Positions 48,502 through 59,639 of a DNA stretch of 64,000 bases are shown here, piece by piece (the first letter of the stretch is position 1; every line of letters begins with the position of its first letter). Below the pieces are notes generated by a model, which was not told the origin of the DNA, ran no database searches, and saw only the letters and a program-made list of their open reading frames with translations. The DNA is from Nageia nagi. Its lineage: Eukaryota > Pinophyta. The stretch lies in contig JBITNC010000001.1 in assembly GCA_050084985.1 (NCBI GenBank), forward strand, positions 19,592,001-19,656,000. Reading direction: 5' to 3'. Position numbers and translations under genes: made by a program.

Positions 48502-50285
48502 TAAGGTCAAAATAACCTTATAAATTTAAAGAATCTAATTGATAGCACACTAAACAAGGCTATCAAGCCTATTTATACCAGTTAAATATAGAATTTTAGT
48601 TCAAATCCCATTGAGCATGCCAATAATGGATGTTTCTATTGTTGATCGGTATAATATAACCTCAAAGGGTTTGGTTTGGTTGAGTTCTCCATTTTTACAA
48701 CAATTGGTTCCTTGAAAGAGCAAAAGGTGGTGGGAATGCACTCGTATTGGTTTTTTACTTAATCTCTAGGTTATAGGCTGGTTCCTATCTATTATAAAGG
48801 TTTAAAGTAACAGTAAAGAGATAAAAGGTAGAGAGTTACTGGAAAAAGATAAACACTTAAACTAAAAACTTTAAATGAGAACTACATAGCTCAGGCATTG
48901 CAGCATAGGCAACAATCCATAGATAAGATTAAAAATAGCATGCTATCTTACCCTTGGAGTATCATAATCACAATACATAGCCACAACTTAAGAAAACATT
49001 CCATATATAATATTTATAGAAGAAATATGCTAGAATGTCTAACCATATTGATTTATAACAATCTACCAATTATACATTTACATGCCCTCCTAGGTTATTG
49101 TTTGTCATCAACATACATAATTACTCATCTTACTTGAAGCTAGTTAAAAAAACTATTTACAATAAATATTACAACTATGTTAGATTACATAGTGAATAAG
49201 TACCAACAACATGACTATTTAGAAATTTGTAATTTATGAATAGTCATATCCATTAAGCTATAATCTTTTTGATATGTCATTGACTGCTCCTACTTTGGTC
49301 CTATAATTGATTGAAGATGGTACTGAAGCTGATTGAAGAAGTACTCATTTGCAATTTGATAGGCATGATCTAGTACTATGCTATACCAGCATTCATCTAT
49401 TTCTTTGCAATCATTGATGTTTCATATTATAGTTCTAATTAAATAGATTAATAGGGGTGATGAACAATATACCAAGTTAATTCAAGAAGAAATTACCATT
49501 TGTTATGTGGAATTGAGTTAAAGTCAACACATTAATAGGGCCTCAAGGGTGTAACACTTAAGATCAAGTGGACCTAAGTGTTACTTCTTACCCATTACTC
49601 TCAACTTAGTCTAGCGGGTTCTATTTCCTTTCTTCAAGATCTATTGACAATATGGCTCTTCTTAGTACTTGTTGATTTGGGCTAAAAGTTCTAACATCAT
49701 TGCTTAGATTTGATGGGCTTTATTTGGTATCTTCATGAATCTTCACCTGCCATTACTTCTTTTGAGACCCATTGATTTTAGCCAAAAATGATAATGTCAC
49801 TATTGAAAATTGATGGTTTCTATTTACTTTTGGGTATCTCCTATTGACTATTTGGATATAACTTGGACCCACTTTTATAACAACCCTCAGACACTGTATT
49901 TACAACAAATCCTAAACATGTATTTATAACAACTCTTGGACATGTATTTACAACAACTGCTAGACATGACTCTTCTATACATACAGTTCTTGGCTCTTTT
50001 GACTGCTAACATGACTTAAGGTTTATACCCTCGGGAATTATTGTAACACCCACTAGATTTTAACTAGAAATTTATAAGGCAAAATATGAAATACCAAGAC
50101 TTATATATACAATAGATAAATGTTGACAACACTTAAAATTTTTCAAACTTAAGACTAACAGAAGGCTCAAATTATATGTGAAAGGGAGGGAAGTTGGAGT
50201 AGAGAGAATTTTCTGAAAAGAATGAAAGAATAAAAGAATGATAGTGTGTTACCCTAAGTTAGAGTGCAATTTTGAAAGAATACAC
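48502..50285 (-). repeat. 5' LTR of gypsy A
   Basis: On the minus strand it starts TGTATTCTTTCAAAATTGCA at 50285. It matches B from 54314 at the outer end, in the middle ('cattaatagggcctc', 'aagtggacctaagtg', 'aatagtcat') and at the inner end ('ataaggt...accttattgg'). The internal tandem arrays differ between the copies. It is about 1.8 kb against about 2.1 kb in B. The inner end lacks the usual CA. Confidence 0.75.
49874..49970 (-). repeat. 24-bp tandem repeat inside the LTR of gypsy A
   Basis: Four copies of a 24-25 bp unit of the form TTTACAACAACTCTTGGACATGTA on the plus strand. Confidence 0.85.
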
Positions 50286-50785
50286 TACCTTTTCCTTAAG
50301 TAGTCTCATATGCATCCTTTTGAGCATAATAAAGAGATAGTTGTTAGCAAATATAGAGACATTCATCAATTTTATGGGATCTCTTCAAAGACCCACTTGT
50401 TGTAATCTCCTAATCTTTATAATAGTAGTGTGGTGAATATATTTATCCCACTAAAGACCATAGTATTAACCTATCATGCATGTCAATTTCAAGCACCTTA
50501 GGTGCACTATACTACCATATTTTGTATGTGGAGATCTAATCTAATTTGTAATTTATAGCATGTAGCATGTAATAGTTTTGATTATCAATAGAATGAATAT
50601 TTTGTTCCATTTCCATCACTTAGCCTAACCCTTTTCTATCTATATTTTAGTTATCGACTTAGTCCTATTATCGCATGACTCACCAAAATTATTTTCTTTT
50701 TATAATCTTAGCAACTTGACTTCAATATAGAGATTACTTGGTGAATGATAATATTTTTAGCAACTATAGAATATCCTTTAATCAA
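50286..50785. other. Intergenic stretch between gypsy A and the satellite-like array
   Basis: No open frame or element end recognised. Confidence 0.3.
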
Positions 50786-50789
50786 ATTC

Positions 50790-51330
50790 ACACATATATC
50801 ATGGGCATATATCAAAAACATGTTGGGTGTATATCAATTCCACCAACACCTTTACTTGATCCTATTGCTTTACTCAGATATATGATGGGTATATATCAAA
50901 ACATTAATCATGGACATATATCAAAATCTTCCACTTGACCACCACTAAAGTCCACTACTCCATCAAGATATATCATGGGTGTATAGTGAGAAATATGAAA
51001 ATTTTTAAAATTTTTAGCTAGGATATATGATAGGTGTATATCATTTATATCATGTGCTTATAGTGAGAACTATGAAAAAATATAAATGTTTAGGCTGAGA
51101 TATATGAAAAGCGTATATCATTTGTATCATGGGTGTATAGGAAGAAATAATAAAAAAATTAAAATTTTTGGATGATATATATCAAGGGTGTATAACAGTT
51201 ATATCATGGGCATATAGTGAGAACTATGAAAAATTGAACTTTTAGTATGACATATATTATGGGTATATATCAAAAATTATAAAAAAAAATTAATTTATAT
51301 TTCAAGATATATCATGGGTGTATAGTAGTA
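50790..51330 (+). repeat. Satellite-like degenerate tandem array (~75 bp period)
   Basis: The phrase 'gatatatcatgggtgtata(gtgagaa / tca)' recurs about ten times, in half-units of roughly 35-40 bases that pair into about 75-base units: 'atatatcatgggtgtatagtgagaa.tatgaaaa...ttttta'. Copies vary in length and by many substitutions. It carries no coding frame. Confidence 0.75.
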
Positions 51331-51339
51331 ACTATAAAT

Positions 51340-51950
51340 TAAAAGTAAATTTTGAGGTGTGTGTTGATTAAGATGTTGTAATTTGTACACGTTCCTATGT
51401 ATCAAAGTCACAACTATAAGTTTGATGATATGATTTCTAAAGTTATTGAACACTTCCAAATAAATGAATTGCTCTATAATTCAACTCTACAACTCAAAGT
51501 ATGAACAACAAACTCAACAATGGAGAATAAGAATTTTAACCAACACCAAATATTTTTATTAAGAATGCAATTCACACACTTACACACTTGAATACATTGC
51601 TAATACATCACACATCACATAAGAGGTCATAGGTGACCTTTTCCCTTAAGCTTACAAGATAGAAAATAAAACAAACTTGAAATAAAATGCTAAAATGCAA
51701 AAAAATGACACATAAGAAATAATGCTAGCTGGTTAGCTAGTTTGCTAGCCAGTGGGTCAATTATGGTGTGTCTTAATCGATTGGCTGGACTAAGCAATGG
51801 GCTGATTATGTACCAGACTAACTAGTCTATAACGTACTGATTTGTAGACAAAGAGAAAAGACATAAAATAGTAAGCTCAAATTTATTCAAAATTTGATGC
51901 TTTAAGTTATCTTGAGTTCTTCAAAGTCTTCATACTCTCCTTTACTGATA
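51340..51950 (-). repeat. Possible 3' LTR remnant of copia element 4
   Basis: It lies directly past the RNase H end of copia 4 in element orientation, where an LTR is expected. There is no partner copy in the window to confirm it. It contains a short palindromic phrase GCTAGCTGGTTAGCTAGTTTGCTAGC at 51723. Confidence 0.3.
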
Positions 51951-51989
51951 AGAGGACCAACAATCATGTCTCTTAATAGCACAAATTGA

Positions 51990-52500
51990 GATTTTTCCAC
52001 CTATTTTGTGAATATATTTTCCACTTGATCTTGTGTTGGCCAATACCTTAATTTCATTATCCCTTTCTCCACCAAATCTTGGATGAAATGAGTCTTCAAA
52101 TCAAAGTATTTTATTTTGGAATGATGGGAAAGGTTTTGTGCCAACTTGATGGTACTTTGGTTGTAACAAAAAAATGTCATTGCTTGTGTTTGCTCCTCTC
52201 CAATCTCCTTCAACACCATCCTTAATCATAGTGATTATGTTGAAGCACTTGTTACTACTATATATTTAACTTCAGTACTTAAAAGAGCTACAATAGATTA
52301 TTTTTAGGAGGTCCATACTATCAAACCTATTCCAAGAGAGAAGCAATTCCCACTTGTGCTCTTTCTATAATCCAAATTACTGCCCCAATCACTATCACTA
52401 AAACCTGTAAGTTGAAGCTTGGAATTACATGTATAATGTATTCCATAATTTACTATTCCCTTCACATATCTAAGTATTCTCTTCACTACCTTGAGGTGTA
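51990..52500 (-). pseudogene. Copia element 4: RNase H remnant
   Basis: 52304-52486 reads MKRILRYVKGIVNYGIHYTC, LQLTGFSDSDWGSNLDYRKS and TSGNCFSLG: the copia AKRILRYLKGTxxYGI, GYxDSDWAGdxDxRKSTSGYxFxLG block, catalytic Asp kept. 52001-52219 reads FFCYNQSTIKLAQN (DNQSAI with D changed to Y), HFIQDLVEKG and DQVENIFTK. A gap with stops separates them. Confidence 0.82.
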
Positions 52501-52539
52501 CAATTTATGGATCACTCATGTATCTTACAAATAAAGATA

Positions 52540-53360
52540 CACTAAATTGAAATTTGGTCTTGTATTTGTTAGAAGCATAAGGCTTCCAACAATGCTTCTA
52601 TATTATTTCTTATTCACCTTTGGTTTTCCATCTTCTTTGCAAAGGTATTCTCCATGGGCTGTAGGTGTTGCAATAGGTGTACAATTCTCCATGTTGAATT
52701 TTTTTAACATGTCTCTTACATATTTGGATTGATACACAAAGATTTCATCTTATGTTTGATGCATCTCCAAGCCAAGAAAGTACCTCATCAAACCAAGATC
52801 CTTCATTTCAAACTCAGCCATCATGTGAGTTTTGAAAGCTTCATTCATTTTGTTACAACTTCCCATGAAGATCAAATCATCTACATACAAGTAAACAATT
52901 AAAATATCAATACCATTTTTATTGAAATACAACGTAGGTTCACTTACACTTCTTTGAAAACTGACACTTTTGAAGTATCCATTAATTCTTGTAGACCAAG
53001 CTATTGAAACTTCCTTCAGCCCATATAGTGCCTTTTCGATATTGTATACATGGTCTTATTTTCCAAAAACCTTAAAACCTTACATACACCTCTTCTTAAA
53101 AATACACTCTTCACATCCATATGTTAGAATTTCCAACTTTTACTTGCAACCAATGAAAGTACCTATCTAATTATTTCTTAGCTTACAACTGGTGCAAATG
53201 TCTCTTCAAAATCCACTCCATACTATTGAGTGAATCCTTTTTCCACTAGTCTTGCTTTGTATCTTTCAACACTCCCATCACTCTTGCATTTTGTTTTGTA
53301 CACCCATTTTAAACCAACCATTTTATTACCTTTGGGAAACTCACAAAGTTCCTAAGTGTC
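52540..53360 (-). pseudogene. Copia element 4: reverse transcriptase remnant
   Basis: 52750-52932 has DILIVYLYVDDLIFMGSCNK, intact YVDD, followed by MKDLGLMRYFLGLEMHQT. Further blocks upstream on the minus strand to about 53.3 kb encode the earlier RT segments in broken frames (KTALYGLKEV-type, VYKTKCK-type). Confidence 0.82.
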
Positions 53361-54058
53361 ATTCCTCTCAATAACATCAATCTCCTCTTCCATAGCTTGC
53401 ATCCAAACATCATTAGAACAAGCTTATTCATAACAAGATGACTCAATAATAGTAATATTTGAAACAAGAATAGAATTTGAAATAGAACAAAGTTCATAGT
53501 TTACCATTTCACCTTTGGGCTCTCCATTGTCTTCATCTCCATATATTTGAATGCTTTCCAATCTTGCAACTAAATTTGCATTTCTTGATTTTGGCTTCTT
53601 GTAATTATCCTCATGGTGTTGCCATCTATAATTTAACTTTATAGATAATCCTTCAACCATATCTTTCCTTGGTTACCTTAGTTCAACAATCTTGCATTGG
53701 GTGAACTTGGTGCACTTACACATTTTGGTGATGTAGTGGAGCTAGATGATCTTGGTGAGTTGGGAGCACTCACACTTGGTGGATGTCCTTCAATTTTCTT
53801 TCTCACAACATGGTTAGGCTACTCTTTTACTATTTCTTTCTCCTCCAAACTCTCTTCTTCAATAACACCTCACTACAATTTTTTATTACTATATTCTCCC
53901 CCTTCATCAAAAATTGCATCTCTTGATACAATTATTTTGTGGCTCTTAAGATTATAGAATTTTTAGGCTTTTGAATGCTTGTAATATCCTATAAATACAC
54001 AAGGCTTAGATTTTTCATCCAACTTCCTCCTATTTTCATTATTAATGTGCACATATGC
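53360..54058 (-). pseudogene. Copia element 4: integrase tail and linker remnant
   Basis: Minus-strand pieces include LSIKLNYRWQHHEDN and the serine/acid-rich linker between integrase and RT, with stops. At 53990-53950 it gives CVFIGY-like and KNHKIIVSRDAIFDEG-like pieces, which is the usual integrase tail (GYSxxSKAYRLxN...VSRDVxFDE). A short imperfect repeat encodes GELGAL-type phrases on the plus strand at 53695-53790. Confidence 0.6.
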
Positions 54059-54313
54059 TATTGGAATGTATAATGCATTATTGTAAAGGTTATGTAATAA
54101 TCTTCTATGTAAGTTCACTAATAATTAAGGGTATCATTTGATACATTAAGTATTTAAGTGAATATGATAATGTAACTTGTCTTACACTCCATGTCATGAG
54201 CATGCCCCTTGGGTTAAAGGATGTGCATGTCATGCTTTTGTACATTGGATAAAAGGGTGATCCAAAGAGGGATTTTGGCCTATAAATAGAAGACTCCCTC
54301 TTTATGATCACTG
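54059..54313 (+). repeat. Copia-like LTR fragment, second copy of 1583-1850
   Basis: TTGGAATGTATAATGCATTATTG onward is nearly identical to the LTR at 1583, including the TATAAATAGAAG box, and ends at GATCAC where gypsy B begins. Only the first quarter of the LTR is present on this side. Confidence 0.8.
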
Positions 54314-54404
54314 TATTCTTTCAAAATTACACTCTGAATTAGGGTAATTCTATTATTCTTTATTTTTATTTTTTATTCTTTAATCTCTGGGAGTTATGTA
54401 TATA

Positions 54405-54740
54405 AGAGTGCCCAGGAGGGATATTATTCTCTTAGAGTCTTCAAAAGTTGTAAATTTTTGTATTCTTTCATTCTTGTTAATCCCTCCTCTTCTCATTTCT
54501 TTCCCCTAGAGTGTTAGGAGTTATGTATATAAGAGTACTCAAGAATCACATCATTTTTTTTGTAACTAAGAATTATGTGAATAAGAATATCTAGGAATTA
54601 TATCAATAGGAGTTATGTTATTCTTTATTATTTTATTCTTTAGTGCTTGGGAGTTGAGAGAACCTAAAAGTTATGTCATCTTCTTTAGGGTACCCAGGAG
54701 AATTGTAAAGGATACCCAAGAGTCATGTATATAAGACTAT
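54405..54740 (+). repeat. Interspersed 'ggagttatgtatataagagt' repeats in the LTR of B
   Basis: Variants of GGAGTTATGTATATAAGAGT with CCCAGGA recur at about 54408, 54517, 54569, 54608 and 54717 with uneven spacing. The TATATAAG core looks like a repeated TATA box. Confidence 0.65.
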
Positions 54741-54831
54741 TTGGAAATTGTATTTATTACCTTAGGGTCTCTAGGAATTGTTGACACAAGTGTCTAAGAC
54801 TTGCATGAATTTATATCTAGATTTTTGAAGA

Positions 54832-55165
54832 ACATCAATAGAGCCCACCAATTTTGAGAGATGACATCACAATTTTTGGTTGAAATTAGCAGGTCCCAAA
54901 GCAAGCAATGGCAGGTGTAGAATTTTGAAGAATATCAATAAAGCCTACCAATTCTGAGAGATGATGTCACATTTTTTGATGAAAATCAACGAGTCTTAGA
55001 GAAGCTAGAATGTTAATAGATCCCATCAATTTTGAGAGATGATATCATATTTTTTGATGAAAATTAGTGGGTCCTAGAGAAGCTAGAATGTTAATAGAGC
55101 CCATTGATTCTGAGAGATGATGTCATGAATTTTAGTTGAAATTAGTAGGTCTCAAAAGAACTAGA
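54832..55165 (+). repeat. ~80-bp tandem repeat in the LTR of B
   Basis: Four copies of 'tcaatagagcccaccaattttgagagatgatgtcac...gaaaattag(c/t)gggtcc..agaagctagaatg'. The first copy is longer. It is absent or replaced in the LTR of A. Confidence 0.85.
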
Positions 55166-56392
55166 TCATCAATAGAGTCCAAAAAAAGAGCATAGAGCCT
55201 ACCAAGCAAATGTAAAAGTAATGCATAAGAAGGAACACTTAGGTCCACTTCATCTTAAGTGTTTGACCCCCAAGGCCCTATTAATGTGTCAACATTGACT
55301 CATTTTCATATAATAGTAGCAGTTCTTCTTGAACCAAGTTAACATAATATCTATCAACCACCATTACTTTGATTAATAACATCTATAGTAGAGATCATAA
55401 AGACTGCAAAGAAGTAGATAAAAATTGATAGAGCATAATACCAAATCATACCAATCAATATGTAATCAAATAATTACTCAATTAGCTATAGTGCTATCTT
55501 CAATCAGCTATAGGGTCGAAGAAGGAGTAGTCAACAACATGTTAGAAGGATTGGGGCTCTATGGGCATGGTTATTTAGAAATTGCAAATTCTTAGATAGT
55601 CATGTTGATTAGTACTTATTCATTATGTAATATAACACAATTGTAGCATTATGTAAATAGTGCTATTTTAGTTATTTCATTAAATGCTAGCAATTATGTA
55701 TATTAATGAAACCCAACCACCTAGGGAGGGGGGAAGTTGTATAAATAGTTAGATTTTAAAAATAAAAAAGGTTGAACATTTTAAAAAATTTGCCCAAATC
55801 TATAAGAGCTATTCACATATGATAATACAAATAGATAATGCTTTGCGTTCTTGAAACAAAGTGCCTCTTATCGCTTTTGTAAGTGTTATGTGTGAAATGT
55901 TTTCTTCAAATTATGGTTGTGTGTTATGATTATGAGAACCCAGGTGCAAGATAGTTTGCTATTCTTAATATTGGCTATGGATTGCTGCTTGTGCTACAAT
56001 GCCTGGGTTGTAAATTTCTTGTTTTAGCTATTTATTTACTTATCTCTTTCTTATAGCTTTTCATCCTTTTATTCCTTTCTTGTTACTTTTAACCTTGAAT
56101 ATAGATAGGAACTGACCTATAAATTGAATATTGAACAAAAAAATAAAATGAGTGCATCCCCACCACTTTCTACTCTTTCAAAGAACCTATTATTATAGGT
56201 AGTAGAGAATATGATGAGACCAAACCCTTTGAGGTTATGCTATACTGATCAATAGTAAAAAGTTCCATTTTTTGGCACACTCAATGGGACCTGAGCTAAA
56301 TTCCATATTTAGTGAGTGTTGTTAGGCCTAATAGCCTCATTTAGTAGGATATAAATTAAATCCTTCATGATTATAAGGTTATTTTAACCTTA

Positions 56393-56410
56393 TTGGTGAC
56401 TCTGCTATCA
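56393..56410 (+). other. Primer-binding site of gypsy B
   Basis: TTGGTGACTCTGCTATCA, close to the TTGGCGACTCTGCTGGGG class of Tat/Ogre-like elements. Confidence 0.5.
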
Positions 56411-56559
56411 ACTAGTCAATGTTTTGAATCCTAGCACCTCTAGAATGTAGACTAACTAGAAGTAGTGCCAAAAATTCCCTTAGATAGCCTAGGTTTCAAG
56501 AGCTATAAATATCTCCTTTGATACCTTTAAGGTAAACTCCTCTATTAGTTGCATTTGAC

Positions 56560-57500
56560 TCATTCTTAAAAAATCCTTCATCTCCTACACATTCTCCAAG
56601 TATGGCTCAACCAACAAAGTTTCTTACCTAGAATAATAGTCATCCTTTGGTTGTATATGCTAATTCACCTCCTATATATCAAGTAGCTTTTAAATTTTTG
56701 CCTAAGTATGATAGCTCTAAATATATTCCATATAAGCATTGTCAAGATGTATCTTTATTAGCTTCAAGCTTCAATATTACTAATGAAACCATGATGACTA
56801 GGCTACTATCACATTCTTTTAAAGGCAAAGCAGCCGAGTGGTTCAAAACTCTTACTCCCTAATTTATAATTTCATGAGGAGAGTTGTGTAAAGCTTTAAT
56901 TAAAAGATTTTTTGTAGATGGTGATGATAGCATGTTCCTTAGTCTCATAGCATGTATCAAAGACATCCTCATGAATCTATTGATGATTTCAATATCAAAT
57001 TTGAGAGAACATGGAAGTCCATACCAATAAGGATTAGACCAACAAATGCATAAGCTCTAGTGTATTATAGGAACTTTTCTTCTTGACCTAAAGATGCTTA
57101 TTTTTATGTCAAAAGATACATTCCCAGATGTTTACTAGATAGCAAAAATTCTAGAACATACTCTAGTGTCATCTGGTAAAATGCAACCCAAAATAATCAT
57201 GCCTGTATTTCCAAATTTACCTCCCAAGTAGGCTCCACAAATAGGACACCCTAGAGTTTTGGGCTTACTACCTCCTCCCAAACCTATTGTTCAAAATTAG
57301 TTACTAGCATTACCCACTCCTACATCCACAAGTACTAGTATTGAACCTAAATCTCAAGAAGAGGAAAGAATAAGGTAGTTGGAGATAACTATCAGAAATC
57401 TATCCAATAAGCTCACTCTACAAGAAAGGTAGAATCATGGTTTTAGTTATAGAAGATACAATAATTAGTATCAACCATGATTCCAAACCAAGGTCAATTA
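56560..57500 (+). pseudogene. Gypsy B: gag remnant
   Basis: The start MAQPTKFLT (56601) is followed by a stop. The open frame 56647-56862 has YQVAFKFLPKYDSSKYIPYK, DVSLLASSFNITNETMMTRL and LSHSFKGKAAEWFKTLTP, the Retrotrans_gag core (LPxFxGxxxxxPxxHLxxFxxxCxxLNIxxExxxxRLFxxSLxGxAxxWYxxLP). ALIKRFFVDGDD follows. Linker sequence to about 57.5 kb includes Pro-rich pieces. No zinc knuckle is seen. Confidence 0.75.
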
Positions 57501-57959
57501 GCTAAAATAGTCAAATCCTTCTAAAATAATTAAGAATGCTATTATGACTAGTTTCGTAGATAGTGCTACTTCTGGCATTGCAAAATGATGTCCACCATGT
57601 TCAAATCCTTATTTTCTAAATTCATGTGTGATATATCAACATCAATATTTGGAGTTACATTTTGATCAGATGGTAGAACCTAATTTAGATCTTACTATTG
57701 ATCTCACAATGGTGAAATTTTGGGTTCTAGGATATGTTGGAGAATAAGCAATTTATGTTCAAACTAGAGCAACTTCTTTAGTAGCCTCAAGCCACTCAGC
57801 AGTATTCAACTTCCATCCAAGCCCAACATGAACCTAAAAAAGCTAAGGCTCCCTTAGATCAACCTTAGAACCAATGTCATCAAGTCCTATTTAATTTAGG
57901 TACTATTCCATCAAATCTAGGTACTAATGCCCTAGGTGAAACAAACCCCACTCCAACTT

Positions 57960-58654
57960 AAAAAGAAGTCATAGAGAAAGAAATACCTAATGCATTGAGA
58001 TATCCTTTCATCACTAATTATCATAAATAAAAGGTTACCCAACATTTCAAAATACATTAGCAAGCACAACCTAGTAAGTCCATCCCATATGCTCCATATA
58101 ATATTATGGAAGAATTAAAGAAAACTCCTTTTAGGATGACTATGTTTGATGCATTGAAGATACTAGGTCAATTAGATCTTTTGCAAGAAGTATTAAAGTT
58201 GAGAAATAGTAAAAAGAGGGAAAATGAAGAGAATTCTATCTATACTATGTATGAAGTTGTTCCTCCAACTCCAATAGGTATAACAAGACCCTCACCTTTC
58301 TATTTATCCCTAAGATTAGAAGGTTGGGTAGTGAACAATTGTATGATTGATACTAGAGCTACCATAAATATTATCCCTAAAGCTGTTGCAAATGAAATAA
58401 AGTTGTACATTACAAGATGTATTGATGGTGTCATACAATTAGATTCTTTCTTAGTAGATGTAGTTGGTAGTGTTAAAGGTTTTGAAATAACCTTGAATGC
58501 CTTCTCTCATATTCATGTTATACAAGACATTATTGTAGTTGATCTTCCACTTTTATTTAAAATATGTCTTTTTAGAAAATTTATTGCTAAATTGGGAGGG
58601 AACCTAGCTTTAGCTATAGTCATCTTTTGCTTCCTTTCCAAAATAAATAGGTAA
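57960..58654 (+). pseudogene. Gypsy B: protease domain remnant
   Basis: 182 open codons (58106-58654). LKKTPFRMTMFDALKILGQL is the helix preceding the protease in Tat-like polyproteins. RPSPFYLSLRLEGWVVNNCM, IDTRATINIIPKAVANEI and GSVKGFEITLNAF follow. Retropepsins of this family have (L)(I/V)DxGAxxNIxP; here DTGA is DTRA, so the catalytic glycine is replaced. The distal VLLGRPWI-type block is not recognisable. Shares stops and sequence with element A, so both copies descend from related, already damaged or now independently damaged elements. Confidence 0.75.
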
Positions 58655-58799
58655 AGATTTTGAATGAAAGCACCAAAAATATCCATCTCAAGAGGATCAA
58701 TGAACTAAATTGTATGAGTGATCCACAACTAGTGGAGGTATTTGAAAGTGACACACTAAGGGAATCACTACTGATAACTAAAGTTCTTTTAGCAAATGA

Positions 58800-59361
58800 T
58801 CTAAATTATTAGGTTATAGATGTTGGCATGGGAAATTATTATCTATATGAGAACGCCTAGCCAATATTAGTCATTACTGATAAAGAACATGAGGTATGGA
58901 CAATATATTTTGATGGTTCCTAATGTAGACATGGATGTGGAGTTAGAGTGGTCTTCAAATCTCCTAAGGGGACTACTAAAAGATTCTCTTTTTGATTCAC
59001 ATGGACTTATACAAACAATGCTACTAAATATGAAGCCCTTTATTTAGGGTTATCTAAAGCAATTAGTATAGGCATCAGATGCTTGATTGTCCATGGTGAT
59101 TTTGAATTGGTCATTAAGCAAGTTAAAAATTTGATCAATGCAAAACATCATTATATAAAGAACTATCAAAACAGAGTGTGGGATTTATTGGTGTCCTTTT
59201 TAGCTATCAATTTTATATCTATTTCTAGAAGGCACAACCAAATAGCTGATGCACTTGCTAGAAGAGGGGCATGTTATAACTCTACTCATTATAAAAGAGG
59301 AGCTCTTAGAGTCAAAGTTCAATGTAGACCTTTAGTACCTGATGCTACAAATTTTTGGTAG
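58800..59361 (+). pseudogene. Gypsy B: additional plant-type RNase H (aRNH), upstream of RT
   Basis: The plus strand reads EVWTIYFDGS, then CRHGCGVRVVFKSPKGTTKR (first catalytic Asp kept), a stop, then TYTNNATKYEALYLGLSKAI (Glu kept). RCLIVHGDFELVIKQVKNLI (Asp in HGD kept), YIKNYQNRVWDLLVSFLAIN and ISRRHNQIADALARRGACYN (final Asp of ADALA kept) follow. All four catalytic acids remain, but two or three stops break the frame. It sits directly after protease and before RT; a second RNase H follows RT at 60570. Best-preserved copy of this domain in the window. Confidence 0.87.
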
Positions 59362-59639
59362 GTATTTGACTCCAATGAGCATATTATAAATGTCCTTGTA
59401 GATGAAGTAGTGGCTCACACTTTTGGTACTCAAGAAATGCCTAATTGTTTCCAAGAATCAGATGTCATTCAACTCATAAACAATGTTATACTAAAAGGTT
59501 TGCTCTCTTTGGAAGACTATTTGTTTCAAAAGATATCCTAAACGTTAAATATTTGATCATCTTAAAGGAGAATTATGTTGAGCTAGAAGTATAAATTAAG
59601 AAATACATAAAAGTTGGTTCAAAGTGTTCTAATGTAGAA

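Larger units (their letters stand above)
42600..50285 (-). mobile_element. Ty3/gypsy retrotransposon A with two RNase H domains, decayed
   Basis: Minus-strand order: 5' LTR (48502-50285), primer site, gag, protease, additional RNase H, RT, RNase H, integrase. The 3' LTR is absent: integrase ends at about 42.6 kb against a TA microsatellite. Leader and coding parts match element B (54314-61492) closely in inverted orientation. Stops and shifts occur in every domain. Confidence 0.85.
51950..54058 (-). mobile_element. Ty1/copia retrotransposon 4, 3' half only, decayed
   Basis: RT and RNase H, plus the end of the integrase-RT linker, remain on the minus strand. Gag, protease and most of integrase are missing because a second LTR (54059) and gypsy B cut the element off. 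Confidence 0.8.
54314..56392 (+). repeat. 5' LTR of gypsy B
   Basis: It starts TGTATTCTTTCAAAATTACA and ends before the primer site TTGGTGACTCTGCT. The match to the reverse complement of 48502-50285 defines both ends. Just inside the inner end a second signature, TTTTTTGGCACACTCAATGG (56268 on), resembles the 'TGGCGCxCTCxxTGGGGxC' primer-site wording of other gypsy elements, so the true LTR end may be about 120 bases earlier. Confidence 0.72.

Noticed and set aside
50790-51330. CRISPR-like array
   Set aside because: Repeats vary in length and sequence, spacers are not unique, and the window is plant nuclear DNA.
53695-53957. 86-codon plus-strand ORF with repeated GELGAL phrases
   Set aside because: Antisense to the copia 4 integrase-RT linker; the repetition comes from a short local duplication of the linker.
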